Assembly (NCBI GenBank): GCA_000333855.2
Contig: CM007335.1
Span: forward strand, 374,672 to 416,372
Direction: 5' to 3'
From: Endotrypanum monterogeii
Taxonomy: Eukaryota > Euglenozoa > Kinetoplastea > Trypanosomatida > Trypanosomatidae
Length of the DNA: 41,701 bases
Within the stretch, counting starts at the first letter, position 1, and each line of letters starts with the position of its first letter. The notes under the pieces are model-generated. The model made no database searches and was not told where the DNA came from. It was given only the letters and a program-made list of their open reading frames with translations. Shown in pieces: positions 27,897-36,874 of this stretch. The position numbers and the translations under genes were made by a program.

Positions 27897-28436
27897 TTAC
27901 ATCTCCACCGGCGGTCCAACACGCTTTGTTGCCGGAGAAGACAGTCGCTTGATCTCCTTCGATGCCAGTCCAGGATTGAGGAACTTGGGGCAGGTGATGC
28001 TGCAATTGAAGATGTTGTGGCACATGTTCACTCGGTTCCCCGTGTCGAACATGCGCACTCGCTCATCAAAGTCTCTGTCAAGGGGCTCGACGAGCCAGCG
28101 GTATGCCTGTAGAAGGACAGCGGGACCCAAGAACTGCTCTCGGTTCCACCAGTACTGTGGGCAGGAGCCGGTACAGGAGGCGCAGAGCACACACTCGTAC
28201 AGCCCCTCGAGGCGTAGTCGGTTACTAGAGTCTACCTTTTCCTTCAAGTACCACCGATTCACAGTGTAGTTCGCGTTGGGTGCACGACGAGTGAGGAGGT
28301 GCATCGCCGTCTTTGTGTTATCCTTGGCTGTGTACAACTGTGGTGTCTTTGCCGTTGAGTTCTTGACAAGGTAGCGGTACATGTACAGGGGGCTGGTGTA
28401 GTTCGCCACCTGGCCATGTAGGGGCGCGGACGGCAT
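27897..28436 (-). CDS. SDH2C: Succinate dehydrogenase iron-sulfur subunit, C-terminal half (SDH2C)
   Basis: The ATG at 28436 (MPSAPLHGQVANYTSPLY) gives 179 aa. It contains only the alpha-helical ferredoxin domain of SdhB. The second-cluster motif is YECVLCASCTGSCPQYWWN (C-x2-C-x2-C-x3-CP). It is followed by EQFLGPAVLLQAYRWLVEP and the third-cluster motif RVNMCHNIFNCSITCPKFLN. The plant-type [2Fe-2S] N-terminal domain is missing. In trypanosomatids and euglenozoans SDH2 is encoded by two separate nuclear genes, SDH2N and SDH2C, so this is a normal half-subunit rather than a truncated gene. It acts in complex II of the mitochondrial inner membrane, passing electrons from succinate to ubiquinone. 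The short, mildly basic N-terminus could serve as a targeting signal. Confidence 0.95.
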   Translation of the reverse strand: MPSAPLHGQVANYTSPLYMYRYLVKNSTAKTPQLYTAKDNTKTAMHLLTRRAPNANYTVNRWYLKEKVDSSNRLRLEGLYECVLCASCTGSCPQYWWNREQFLGPAVLLQAYRWLVEPLDRDFDERVRMFDTGNRVNMCHNIFNCSITCPKFLNPGLASKEIKRLSSPATKRVGPPVEM

Positions 28437-28444
28437 GTTCAAAG

Positions 28445-28477
<33 letters not shown>
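28445..28477. repeat. (AT)n-(GT)n compound repeat just upstream of SDH2C
   Basis: Twenty nt of AT pass into 14 nt of GT, starting 9 nt before the SDH2C ATG. On the transcript this would place (CA)n(TA)n near the start codon. Confidence 0.9.
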
Positions 28478-28700
28478 GGGTGGGGGGGTCGCTTCTGGGT
28501 TTCTGGAGTGTCTTGGGGGCCGTGTCGGATCTTCTTGTATACGCTTAAAGGGTGAAGGAGCCGGGTCAGCGTTATGTGGGCGGTGCGAGGGTATGAGGGG
28601 GGGGGGGGAGGAATATCCAGGTGAGGAAATACGGGTGTGCGTGAGGGCGGTGTCACACTGTGAGGAAGAGACCGCCGGATCAGCCCTCGCCTACATCTAA

Positions 28701-28723
28701 CTGTTTGGAGGAAAAATAAAAAA
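28701..28723 (-). promoter_or_regulatory. Probable trans-splice acceptor of SDH2C
   Basis: The minus strand reads TTTTTTTATTTTTCCTCCAAACAG, with AG at 28702-28701. It gives a 5' UTR of about 265 nt that includes the AT/GT repeat. This is a good match to the tract-then-first-AG rule. Confidence 0.6.
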
Positions 28724-29262
28724 ATGTTCGTACTCCCCATGTAGGGCACACGTACACAGGCAGAAAGAAGCGGCCCGAAGACTCGCTTCAACCCTGTTTG
28801 GCCACCTCTCTTGGCGGATACGGTTTTGCTTGTCATCATTTTTTTTTTATTTCGTGTCTGTATGTGCTCCCCAGAAGGGAGGGGTAGCTCCACAGAGACT
28901 GAAAAAAATCTCCCGGAAAAAAAAGGTTAACAAAGAAAACGAAAAAGCAAAGAAACAAATGAGTGATGGGGGGGGGCGTAGGGTAACGCGGTAGGGGGAG
29001 GCAGGGAGGGAAGGTCAGGGTGGAGGAGCTGGTGGTGGTAGTAGTAGTAGTAGGGGTTATGCACATCCGATAATGTGCATATTGCCTTCCCTCTCCTCTC
29101 CTCGTGCAGCTGTGCCTTTGATGTGCGTGTCTAGCGGGGTGGAGGGAGCAGAACGCAGCATCAACAACGGCCCGTAGGTACCTTTATCGGCGTTTCTTTA
29201 CCCACGATTATCCACGCTCGAAATCCAGCAGTTGTGTTTGCGCAGCGGGGGAGGGAGGAGAG

Positions 29263-29264
29263 AA

Positions 29265-29307
<43 letters not shown>
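29263..29307. repeat. (TA)n tract of about 45 nt
   Basis: Nearly uninterrupted TA about 30 nt past the RPL6 stop codon. It is one of the longest in the window. Confidence 0.95.
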
Positions 29308-29309
<2 letters not shown>

Positions 29310-29336
29310 CCTCTCTCTCCCTCGTCTTCGCACGCT

Positions 29337-29918
29337 TTACCAGTTCCAGCGGTGCGGCATGTCACCCGGCTTCACCGTGAAGACGGAGCGCAGGTAGCCG
29401 GCCTTCTCCTTGCCCAGAGGGTCCTTCTTGATGGCCTGGATGAGGGCAGCGTCGACCTTCTTCTGCAGCTGAGCGCGCGCGTCTGAGACAACGGTCTTCT
29501 TCTCCGCCTTGGAAGTCTTCTTGGCAGCCTTCTCCGCCTTGGCCTTCTGCTTGTCACCCATGAAGTCGCCCTCGCTCTTGGACGGCTTTTCCGCCTTTGG
29601 GCGCTGGAACACCTCAGGGGTGATCAGTGCCGTGTCAACGCCGGACACGTCGACCTTGGTGCTTGTGGCGATCACGTAGCGGGAGTCGATACGGCGAATG
29701 GGGACACCATTGTACTTCATCGGGCCGGACACGACCAGAGGACCGTTGTTTGGAAGCTGCTTCAGGATCACAGCGCGGCGACCGCGGAAGCGGCCGGCGA
29801 GGATGATCGCGATGGCGCCGGGGGCACAACTCTTGCGCAGAGTGGTGTACTCGGGACTCTTGCGCGACACTTTATTCGCGGCCCGCCTCTTCGTGGCGGA
29901 CTTGGCGGCGGCGACCAT
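29337..29918 (-). CDS. RPL6: 60S ribosomal protein L6 (eL6)
   Basis: The ATG at 29918 (MVAAAKSATKRRAANKVSRK) gives 193 aa; the frame upstream opens with GTG only. The eL6 core is visible: APGAIAIILAGRFRGRRAVIL, KQLPNNGPLVVSGPMKYNGV, PIRRIDSRYVIATSTKVDVS. A Lys/Ala-rich helix follows (KQKAKAEKAAKKTSKAEKKT), and the C-terminus is GYLRSVFTVKPGDMPHRWNW. The N-terminus is short and basic, as in other trypanosomatid copies. It is a structural protein of the large ribosomal subunit. Confidence 0.96.
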   Translation of the reverse strand: MVAAAKSATKRRAANKVSRKSPEYTTLRKSCAPGAIAIILAGRFRGRRAVILKQLPNNGPLVVSGPMKYNGVPIRRIDSRYVIATSTKVDVSGVDTALITPEVFQRPKAEKPSKSEGDFMGDKQKAKAEKAAKKTSKAEKKTVVSDARAQLQKKVDAALIQAIKKDPLGKEKAGYLRSVFTVKPGDMPHRWNW

Positions 29919-30679
29919 GGTAGATGACACGATGAGGTCGGGGAGAGGGGGTGATACTGGGTTGGTGCTAGTACCTCACTCTGTATATGGGATGTGATGC
30001 TCCCAAGCCCCGTATGCGTTGCAAGCGAAAGGCCGAGGGTTGGGGCACGGGGAAGGGGGAGAATGAGTGAGAGCGTAAAGAAGCGTACAAGCCGTTGAGC
30101 TCACAGAAAGTACACCACCGTAGGAAGCATGGGGTGGGCATAAAAGAACAGCTGTATTTTTTCGTGTACACACGATGTGTGCATCTCATAACGTTTCGGG
30201 TATCGTCAGACGTGTGGTGGCAAAGCAAGCCGACAGAAGAAAAACCGAAAATACGAACGGGATGCGGGAGGGAGGCGGCGGGGGTGGCAGCAAGACAACC
30301 ACATTATCTCCTGCTTCGCTTCAGTCCCGTCTACTTTTCTCCCCCTATCTGTGCATACATTTAGGTACTCGAAGAAATAGGGAAAACACAGAGTACCACT
30401 TGATGAAAATCCACTATTCCTAATTAAAAAAAAAATAAATATATATATATATATCTATATATTTATAGATATATAAACACATATTTGTGTGCTAGGCCTG
30501 TGTTTCCGTTGCCGTCATTTTTTTAATTTCCACCCCTTTCCTATTGGCTTCTGTACGTATGTTGAGGACACATGGAAAAGAAAAGAGATTTTCATCACAA
30601 CTATTTTTTTTTTTTTCGTGTGTCAAATCACTCAATAGTAGTATTGATATACATGATGTATATAGACATACATGTACAC

Positions 30680-30710
<31 letters not shown>

Positions 30711-30921
30711 CATACGCGCATCTCAGATACAGACCTACATGTCTCCGTGTGTACTCTCCACCTTCCAATGCTACCGATAAACGTTTATACGGCTGATCAT
30801 TGCTGCCTGAAAATACACAAGCGTCATGAAATTGTGTCTGTGCCCTGCGAAACATAAAAATAATAATAATAAAAAGAATGAAATGTGTTAAGCACAAAAC
30901 AGAGAGTAGGAGGGTGGAAAT

Positions 30922-30932
30922 TCACACACACA

Positions 30933-30964
<32 letters not shown>
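30922..30964. repeat. CA / CT mixed microsatellite
   Basis: A CA run, then CTCTCTCT, then a further (CA)n of about 24 nt, in the GDH 3' spacer. Confidence 0.9.
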
Positions 30965-31281
30965 ACGAAAAGAATCACCAAAGGCATGCGTTTGTGCCAG
31001 CGACAGCATCATGTGCATATCACGTTTAAAAAAAGAAAGGGAACGGGAAGAGGAGAAGGCGAGGAAGGGAGGGGGTATCCCCCATCTCCTCCCCCAAATA
31101 ATAGTAAAAAAAAAAAGTACGAAAAAACCCGGGGAAAGCGTGGCGGCGTCTACATCGTGGAGAGATCGCGCGACAACAGAAATAGAACGGAGGGAGTGAG
31201 ATAAATAGAAGAAAAAAAAACACACCAACATAGGACAAAACCAAGTGATGAAGGAGAGGGCGAAGAGAAGTGAGGGGTGCA

Positions 31282-31316
31282 GTGTATGTGTGTGTGTGTA
31301 AGTGTGTGTGTGTGTG
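31282..31316. repeat. (GT)n tract downstream of GDH
   Basis: About 35 nt of GT with one TA and one AA interruption, roughly 90 nt past the GDH stop codon. Confidence 0.9.
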
Positions 31317-31407
31317 CTGTTACCGGTAGTAGCGTGTGGATTTGGGGCAGTAAATACTGATAGGTTCATGATCTTGGCCATTAGTGCCCCAGCTCAGATC
31401 TACTTCT

Positions 31408-34400
31408 TCACTGCTGGCCTGCGGTTGCGTACACATCTGTCATGTAGCGGAAGAAGTCAAATTCGTTGCTGTCCACTCCCGTCTGGTATACGTACCGAGA
31501 GGCCAGCCACATGGCGCAGATGGCGTGCTGGTAGTTCTCCGGGACGCGCTTCATCATCAGATCCACAGGAACCACCTCCTTAAGGGTCTTTGGTGCGTAT
31601 TGCTCCATCACGTAGCGAACCAGCTGGGGGTTCTGGAAGATGTCACTGCTCAGCATGTTTTTGCGAATCTGCACATTTTTTCTACTGAGCGCATCTGCGA
31701 TCAGTGTCTTGGGTTGCTGCGGGTTCTTCTCCCACTCGCGCCAGATGGCGTTGAACTCGAGCTTTGCGTTCTCCTCGATCCGGTCAAGGATTTCCTGCAC
31801 ATACTTCTTGTAGAAATCTGGTGCATCCGTGGCGCTCTTGGCAGACATGTACTTTGCGTGCTCTTCATCTGAGAGGCAAAGTCCTGCAAACACCTCCAGC
31901 GAGGAAGACGTCACACCTCCCTTGTTCGCCGATGCATCCTTGATGAGCGTCACACCACACTTCTCGAGGGCCAGGCGAGCGTCCTGCGAGATAAATAGGT
32001 TCGCACCTTCGACAATGATTTTGAACTTTAGGTGCTCTGGAGACAGGTTTGAATACTTGCCGTTCAGCATGGCCTCGCCGCTCGCGTCCGGTACCTTCAG
32101 GAACTTGCCAACGTTCTCGAGGGTCACGCTGCGTGGGCGGCCGCCGCACGGCACAAAGACATCTGCGTCCGAGTACTTGAGCAGGTGGAAGTTATCACGG
32201 AGGCGAGCGCCATCCTCGATCAAGGTCCCGTCGGGCAGCGTCACCTTCTTGTCCTCCGTAAGCACCAGGAAGCCCTCAGGCGAGAGCTTGCTGCGATCGA
32301 ACTTGTGCAGCGGCAGACGGTGGCGCGCAAGACGGGTGAGTTCTTCACGGTCAATGCCCTGTGGGTCGTGCAGCGAGGCTGAGATATCGACCATACCGAT
32401 CATCACCTCCTTGCTACGCAACAACTCGTTCGAGCCGAGGTCGCCGTCCGGGCCACCGGTCTGGAATTTCCGCATCTCTGACTCATTCAAATTCAGCTTC
32501 TTGTAGATCGATGTTACGTAGGCGCGTACGCTGTGCGTAGTCATGCCATACACGTCGTGCGGGATACCGCCAAGTTCAGGATCCTTGCCCGTCGTGAAGG
32601 ATTTCCATGCCGTGTAGTCACGTCCCTTGCTGTAGAGCGCGCCAGCGGCCGGGAATGTGCCGGCGGTGTTCTCATCTGGCCCCAGGAAGATTATTTCCTC
32701 CGATTTGAGTTGGTCCACGACGCCGGATTCGCCAGGGATGGTCAGGTCAAGCAGCGCGTCGACATACTGCAGGAAGATGTGCTTGCAGCGCACCTCGTCA
32801 AAGTTGTTCAGGTAACGGCTCGAGACGAGAATTGTTCCCTTGCTACCGCCCTCCGGAATGTCTTTGTTTTTCAACAGTTGTGTGTAGGCCAGGTTATAGT
32901 TCTCCTGGAAGACAGAGCGCTTATTCTTGCGGTAGTTGCGGTCCTTGGAGATGATCATGCGTACACCACCGCGTGCAATGTCGGTGAAGCGAATGTGGAA
33001 CCCTCGCCACTGCCCGCCAGCGAAAAGAAAGATGCCATGCGGCACATACGGGAACTCGAGGTCCTTCAGAAATTCGGGGTTCAGCCGGAAAGCGAGGGCA
33101 GCCTTATCCGTCTTGCAGAAGTTGTGCTTGACAATCACCTCATTGAACTTTAAAAAACTCATAAAGAGAGTGCGGTCGTATTCGGAGCGATCGTCCTCGC
33201 GAAGGCGGTTCGCAATTTTCTCTGCAATTGCGGCGCGACGCTCGGCCGTCGAGCCGAGTCTGAAGTCTTCGTAGATGAGCTTCACAAACTCCGGGTAGAG
33301 GGCGATGACGGAGCCAGTGTAGCGCTCCGACACAACCTCCTGCGTCAGCGAGTTTCGCAGGTTGTTGAGGCGGTTTACGCCGTTCGGCTCCTTCGTCAGA
33401 ATCGCTTTTAGGTGACGATAGTCATCTGTTGTCGGACTCGGAGTGAAGTACATCGCAAAGATGACGGCGGCATCGATGAACACCGCTTCCTCGCATGTGA
33501 GCACCCCCGTCTGGTGAAGGCGGTTCATGGCGTTGTACGGGGCATTTGGCAGCAGTCCCACCAGAGAGGCACGCTCCTCAATCTCGGTAGCCGTGGCACC
33601 ACGGATATCGAAGTTGTAGACCTGTACCCCATTCGAGAATCCGTAGGACACACTCATCATCACCTCTGCTCCCTCGATTTCTTGGAAGATGGCCAGCAGC
33701 GAGGCCATGTAGTTCGTGCGCTCAACCATGGTGGCCATCGTGAAAGACACATGCTTCTCGGCTATTTCTTCTACGTGAAACAGCGGGAACACGGAGCTGA
33801 GCTGCCGGCGAAGCAATCCACGAATGATCTCTTTCTGCTTCTCCGTAATTTGCTTCTCGGCGCTCTGCGTCGGAAGCGCCGGGCTTTTGGGGTTGACGTG
33901 CACGTCGCCGCTCCGACCCTCAGCGAAGGGCTCGATGGAGGCGGCGTAGATGACGATCTTGCGGTCCTCGCTCATGTAGTGATATGTGTTGCTACCGAGG
34001 TTTGGGTCATCATTGAGGGAGACGAAGTGGGCCATCTTGCGAATCATGCGTAGCTTTGTCTGAGGTTCGTTATGACAAATGTAGAAGGCAGAGCGGTGAT
34101 TTTCATGGACGTACTCGAAGGAGTCACCCATGCGGAAGCGCGCTTCCGCCGTTAACAGGCCCTGTACGTGAGCAATGATCTCCGCTTGCGTGAAGTTGCA
34201 CAGATAGCTCGATTTCTCGAAGCTGTCCACGAAGGAGTTGGCGACGGACTCAACGATCTTTTTGTCGAAGACATCCTGAGCTGTCACGGCATGGATGATG
34301 GCGTTGCGGTCAGCCGGTGGGCATCCGGCAGCGGAGGAGAGGTAGCGATGCGCGGTGGCGAGAGGGGCGAAGCCGAGAGGCGACATGGAGGTTACAGCAC

Positions 34401-34464
34401 GGCTGACGGGGCGCGCGCAGCCCCGGAGACTAGCCGCCGCCTGAAAAGCAGCATAGCGCATCAT
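31408..34464 (-). CDS. GDH: NAD-dependent glutamate dehydrogenase, large (~115 kDa) class
   Basis: Two adjacent ATGs (34464 and 34461) give 1018 or 1017 aa. The first ~45 residues are basic, Ala/Ser-rich and lack acidic residues, consistent with a mitochondrial presequence. The catalytic domain includes FTDIARGGVRMI (about 493-504), GGSKGTILVS (about 539-548) and the glutamate-site region FLGPDENTAGTFPAAGALYS followed by GGIPHDVYGMTTHSVRAYV. The Rossmann glycine motif TGGPDGDLGSNELL lies near 669-682, and IIVEGANLFISQDARLALEK further on. This is the long NAD-specific class known from fungi (GDH2) and protists, with a ~450-residue N-terminal extension. It interconverts glutamate and 2-oxoglutarate plus ammonia, feeding amino-acid carbon into the TCA cycle, which matters for insect-stage metabolism. 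Confidence 0.95.
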   Translation of the reverse strand: MMRYAAFQAAASLRGCARPVSRAVTSMSPLGFAPLATAHRYLSSAAGCPPADRNAIIHAVTAQDVFDKKIVESVANSFVDSFEKSSYLCNFTQAEIIAHVQGLLTAEARFRMGDSFEYVHENHRSAFYICHNEPQTKLRMIRKMAHFVSLNDDPNLGSNTYHYMSEDRKIVIYAASIEPFAEGRSGDVHVNPKSPALPTQSAEKQITEKQKEIIRGLLRRQLSSVFPLFHVEEIAEKHVSFTMATMVERTNYMASLLAIFQEIEGAEVMMSVSYGFSNGVQVYNFDIRGATATEIEERASLVGLLPNAPYNAMNRLHQTGVLTCEEAVFIDAAVIFAMYFTPSPTTDDYRHLKAILTKEPNGVNRLNNLRNSLTQEVVSERYTGSVIALYPEFVKLIYEDFRLGSTAERRAAIAEKIANRLREDDRSEYDRTLFMSFLKFNEVIVKHNFCKTDKAALAFRLNPEFLKDLEFPYVPHGIFLFAGGQWRGFHIRFTDIARGGVRMIISKDRNYRKNKRSVFQENYNLAYTQLLKNKDIPEGGSKGTILVSSRYLNNFDEVRCKHIFLQYVDALLDLTIPGESGVVDQLKSEEIIFLGPDENTAGTFPAAGALYSKGRDYTAWKSFTTGKDPELGGIPHDVYGMTTHSVRAYVTSIYKKLNLNESEMRKFQTGGPDGDLGSNELLRSKEVMIGMVDISASLHDPQGIDREELTRLARHRLPLHKFDRSKLSPEGFLVLTEDKKVTLPDGTLIEDGARLRDNFHLLKYSDADVFVPCGGRPRSVTLENVGKFLKVPDASGEAMLNGKYSNLSPEHLKFKIIVEGANLFISQDARLALEKCGVTLIKDASANKGGVTSSSLEVFAGLCLSDEEHAKYMSAKSATDAPDFYKKYVQEILDRIEENAKLEFNAIWREWEKNPQQPKTLIADALSRKNVQIRKNMLSSDIFQNPQLVRYVMEQYAPKTLKEVVPVDLMMKRVPENYQHAICAMWLASRYVYQTGVDSNEFDFFRYMTDVYATAGQQ

Positions 34465-34539
34465 TTTTGTTTCAAAAAAGAATTAGGTGATCGTGATGGT
34501 ACCCGCCTACTGTTGATTTTGAGCCTCTTGTTCTGATCA

Positions 34540-34602
34540 CTGTGATGGACACGTACAAAAAAAAAAAAGAAATTGTGGTCAGAGGGAGGGGAAGAGGTGA
34601 AC
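34540..34602 (-). promoter_or_regulatory. Probable trans-splice acceptor of GDH
   Basis: On the minus strand a CTCTTCCCCTCCCTCT segment and a T-run (34556-34569) precede CACAG, with AG at 34541-34540. This is about 75 nt upstream of the first GDH ATG. Confidence 0.65.
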
Positions 34603-34877
34603 GAGACGCAAGACGTCGTGGGCAACAGCGACACGGATAGTATACCTGAAACAAGATACACCGCTGTGAAGGCAAGATTGGAGGTGTGAAGAACGGGGAG
34701 GACGGAGAGGGGAAGGAGACGACTACACGTGACGGTATGCAAAAAAAAAAAATGTTGTATGTGTGTCTGTGTGTGTGCTCGCGTTATGCGAGGAAAGAAG
34801 CTATAAAGAGGAAAAAAAACATATAATGATAAATGAAGTCGTTTTGCGGTTTAGTGATCGCGGAATGAGGAGATGAA

Positions 34878-34985
34878 TATATAATAATAATATTAATATG
34901 TATATATATATATATACATATAGATACGCGTATCTTGTTCTTCTCGTGTCTAGGCGCGTGTGTGTGTGTGTGTGTGTGTTTGTGT
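34878..34985. repeat. TA/ATA run followed by (GT)n
   Basis: AATATATAATAATAATATTAATATG then TA, and after about 35 nt a 29-nt GT tract. Together they form one low-complexity block. Confidence 0.85.
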
Positions 34986-35225
34986 TTACGGAGCTGGAAA
35001 GGTTCAATAACGAAGGCAGACAGAGAGCGATCAGCCAAAGATGTATGACACACTACCTGAATGAATATTCGCTTCAGCTTTCTTTTTTTTTTGTGTGTGT
35101 GTGTGTGTGCGTGGGTCATGTATTGCGAAGGTGGGGTTAGAGGGTAGATGAGGACACTCAAAGTGGGGTGGGGACTTCAATATGGTGAGGGAGGGCCACA
35201 TATGCGCTAAACACATCAAGTAATG

Positions 35226-35250
35226 ACACACACACACACACACACACACA
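35226..35250. repeat. (CA)12 microsatellite
   Basis: Twenty-five bases of CA in the spacer between the solanesyl-PP synthase and GDH genes. Confidence 0.9.
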
Positions 35251-35518
35251 GACACATGCAGAAACATCTTACGTTCAGGTAAATGGTAGGTATGGTGTTT
35301 TGAAGGTGCCCATGGCAAGGAGCATACACCTCACGTGTTGAAGGGAATTGTATGTGCGTATGTGCGGAGGGGAAGGAACACCAGGAATAGATGGGGGCGG
35401 TAGCGATGCACAGACGCAACAGTAGAAATGAGTCTCTCTGCATTCGATTTTTGAATGTTGTGTGTGAGTTCTTTTTTTCAGAGGGTATTGAAAGAGGGAG
35501 AGGAGGGAGGCTGTCGCT

Positions 35519-35542
35519 TATATATATATATATATATATATA
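35519..35542. repeat. (TA)12 tract
   Basis: Twenty-four bases of TA about 255 nt past the solanesyl-PP synthase stop. Confidence 0.9.
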
Positions 35543-35723
35543 CATGTCACCCCCACCCGGAGGAAACCACATGCTGCCCTCCAAAAAAAAAAAATGCCTC
35601 AGCGGTTACAGAACTTTTTCTTAATCGCGTCTCATCACTGCTCCTGCACCCTCTCCTCTCCATCCACAAGGACGACACCCGACACGTGAGCGTGTCTGCC
35701 AAGTATTATACTCCGCAGAGTTT

Positions 35724-35756
35724 GGGGGGGGGGGGGAGGTGAGGGTGGGGGGGGGG
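35724..35756. repeat. G-run block, quadruplex-prone
   Basis: A run of 13 G, then AGGTGAGGGT, then 10 G on the plus strand, about 40 nt past the stop of the solanesyl-PP synthase gene. In the transcript this is C-rich. Confidence 0.85.
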
Positions 35757-35797
35757 CGCCTGGTGCGCTCATCGGTAGAAGGGTGGACATGTGTGCA

Positions 35798-36874
35798 TTA
35801 CGACGAGCGGTTCATCACCATGGACAGAGCCCTTTCCAACGTGTCACGCGCAGGTGAGGGGTGCAACTTGTGCAGCGACTCCATCCCGAGTTGGCAGTGC
35901 TCGTCGGCGCGTTGCATCGCCTCGGCTACTGCACCTTCCCTCTCGATGACCTCCAGACAGTACGCCGCGTCACCAGGCTCGGTGAAGCGGCGACGCACCA
36001 TTTCGTTGACTTTGGCATTGCGCTGTGCGACGAGGAGCACTGGCATCGTCGCGACACCTTCCTTCATATCCCCCAGCTTTGGCTTCCCGAGCGTCTTCTC
36101 ATCGCCGGTGATGTCGAGGCAATCATCTGCGATCTGAAAGGCGATTCCCAGGTGCTTGCCAAAGTCGAAGGCGGTTTGTTCGAGCGCTTCGTTACCGGGA
36201 TCGACCAGCACAGCCGTGGAGGCGAGCGAGTTTGAAATGAGAGACGCCGTCTTGCAGAAACTTTTCTGCTCGTAGCGTGGAATGTCGAAGCAGCCGTCCA
36301 TCTGGATCAACTCACCAGACGTCAACTCCTCTAGCGCCGTTGTCATGAGAATGACAATGCGCGGCACCTGCAGAGTCGCAATGTAGAAGGACGCACGGGC
36401 CAACATGTAATCACCAGCAAGTACAGCACGCTTGGCGTCGTAGACTTTGTGCAGGGCTAAGCATCGACGGCGCGTATCACTGTTGTCAATGACGTCGTCG
36501 TGGATAAGCGAGGCTGTGTGAATGAGCTCTGTCACCTCTGCCAGTCGCAAGAAGGGCAGGATGGTCCCAGGGGTAACTTCGTCCAGAGAGCCTATGGGCT
36601 CTTCGAGCAGACGCCCGCTCACCTCAAGCGGCAGCATGGCGTGCGCCGTTAAAATCACCAGGGCTGGTCGCATCATCTTACCGCCCGATGCCAGCACATA
36701 CTTGCTGGCATGATCCAGTACTTCGTTATTTGTGTTTGCCACGAGTGAGTGAATATGTTCCTTCACCGAGGTCAGCTCACGGTTCACTGAGCTGAATATA
36801 TGACTTTCTGCGGTGCGAGCCTTGTGGGCTTGCGTCTGCGTTGCCGCACACAGTTGCGCACAAAAGCGGCGCAT
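35798..36874 (-). CDS. SPPS: Solanesyl (long-chain polyprenyl) diphosphate synthase
   Basis: The ATG at 36874 gives 358 aa. All trans-prenyltransferase hallmarks are present: ASGGKMMRPAL (GGK at 64-66), the first aspartate motif D126-D-V-I-D130 followed by TRRRCLALH, VLAGDYMLARA, and the second motif D250-D-C-L-D254 in FGKHLGIAFQIADDCLD, followed by KPKLGDMKEGVATMP. The residues just before the first motif are small (HTASLIHDD), as in enzymes making long chains. The product would be the isoprenoid side chain of ubiquinone; the L. major enzyme makes solanesyl-PP for UQ9. Chain length cannot be proved from sequence. The N-terminus (MRRFCAQLCAATQTQAHKAR) is basic and free of acidic residues, so mitochondrial targeting is plausible. 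Confidence 0.93.
   Translation of the reverse strand: MRRFCAQLCAATQTQAHKARTAESHIFSSVNRELTSVKEHIHSLVANTNNEVLDHASKYVLASGGKMMRPALVILTAHAMLPLEVSGRLLEEPIGSLDEVTPGTILPFLRLAEVTELIHTASLIHDDVIDNSDTRRRCLALHKVYDAKRAVLAGDYMLARASFYIATLQVPRIVILMTTALEELTSGELIQMDGCFDIPRYEQKSFCKTASLISNSLASTAVLVDPGNEALEQTAFDFGKHLGIAFQIADDCLDITGDEKTLGKPKLGDMKEGVATMPVLLVAQRNAKVNEMVRRRFTEPGDAAYCLEVIEREGAVAEAMQRADEHCQLGMESLHKLHPSPARDTLERALSMVMNRSS

Larger units (their letters stand above)
28437..29336. other. Spacer between RPL6 and SDH2C
   Basis: No gene was seen. Besides the AT/GT repeat at 28445 it holds G-runs near 28597-28609 and 28967-28976, A-rich runs near 28913-28957, a GTA triplet run near 29037-29052 and a long TA tract at 29263-29307 next to the RPL6 stop. 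Confidence 0.7.
29919..31407. other. Spacer between GDH and RPL6
   Basis: No gene was seen in about 1.5 kb. It contains A/T-rich runs near 30425-30480, a TA tract at 30679-30703, CA/CT runs at 30922-30964, an A-run near 31107-31116, and (GT)n at 31282-31316 next to the GDH stop. On the minus strand the CT-rich stretch at 30039-30072 may guide RPL6 splicing; the first AG after it is near 30001-30000. Confidence 0.65.
34465..35797. other. Spacer between solanesyl-PP synthase and GDH
   Basis: No gene was seen. It contains TA/ATA runs at 34878-34921, GT tracts at 34957-34985 and 35092-35110, (CA)n at 35226-35250, TA at 35519-35542 and a G-run block at 35724-35756. A/T runs flank several of these. 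Confidence 0.7.

Noticed and set aside
27897..28436. Truncated or pseudogene SdhB
   Set aside because: The missing N-terminal half is the normal state in euglenozoans, where SDH2 is split into two genes. All Cys motifs present are intact.
32533..34053. Two plus-strand open frames of over 200 codons (32533-33153 and 33412-34053)
   Set aside because: Both are antisense to the GDH catalytic and N-terminal regions, whose minus-strand reading is strongly conserved.
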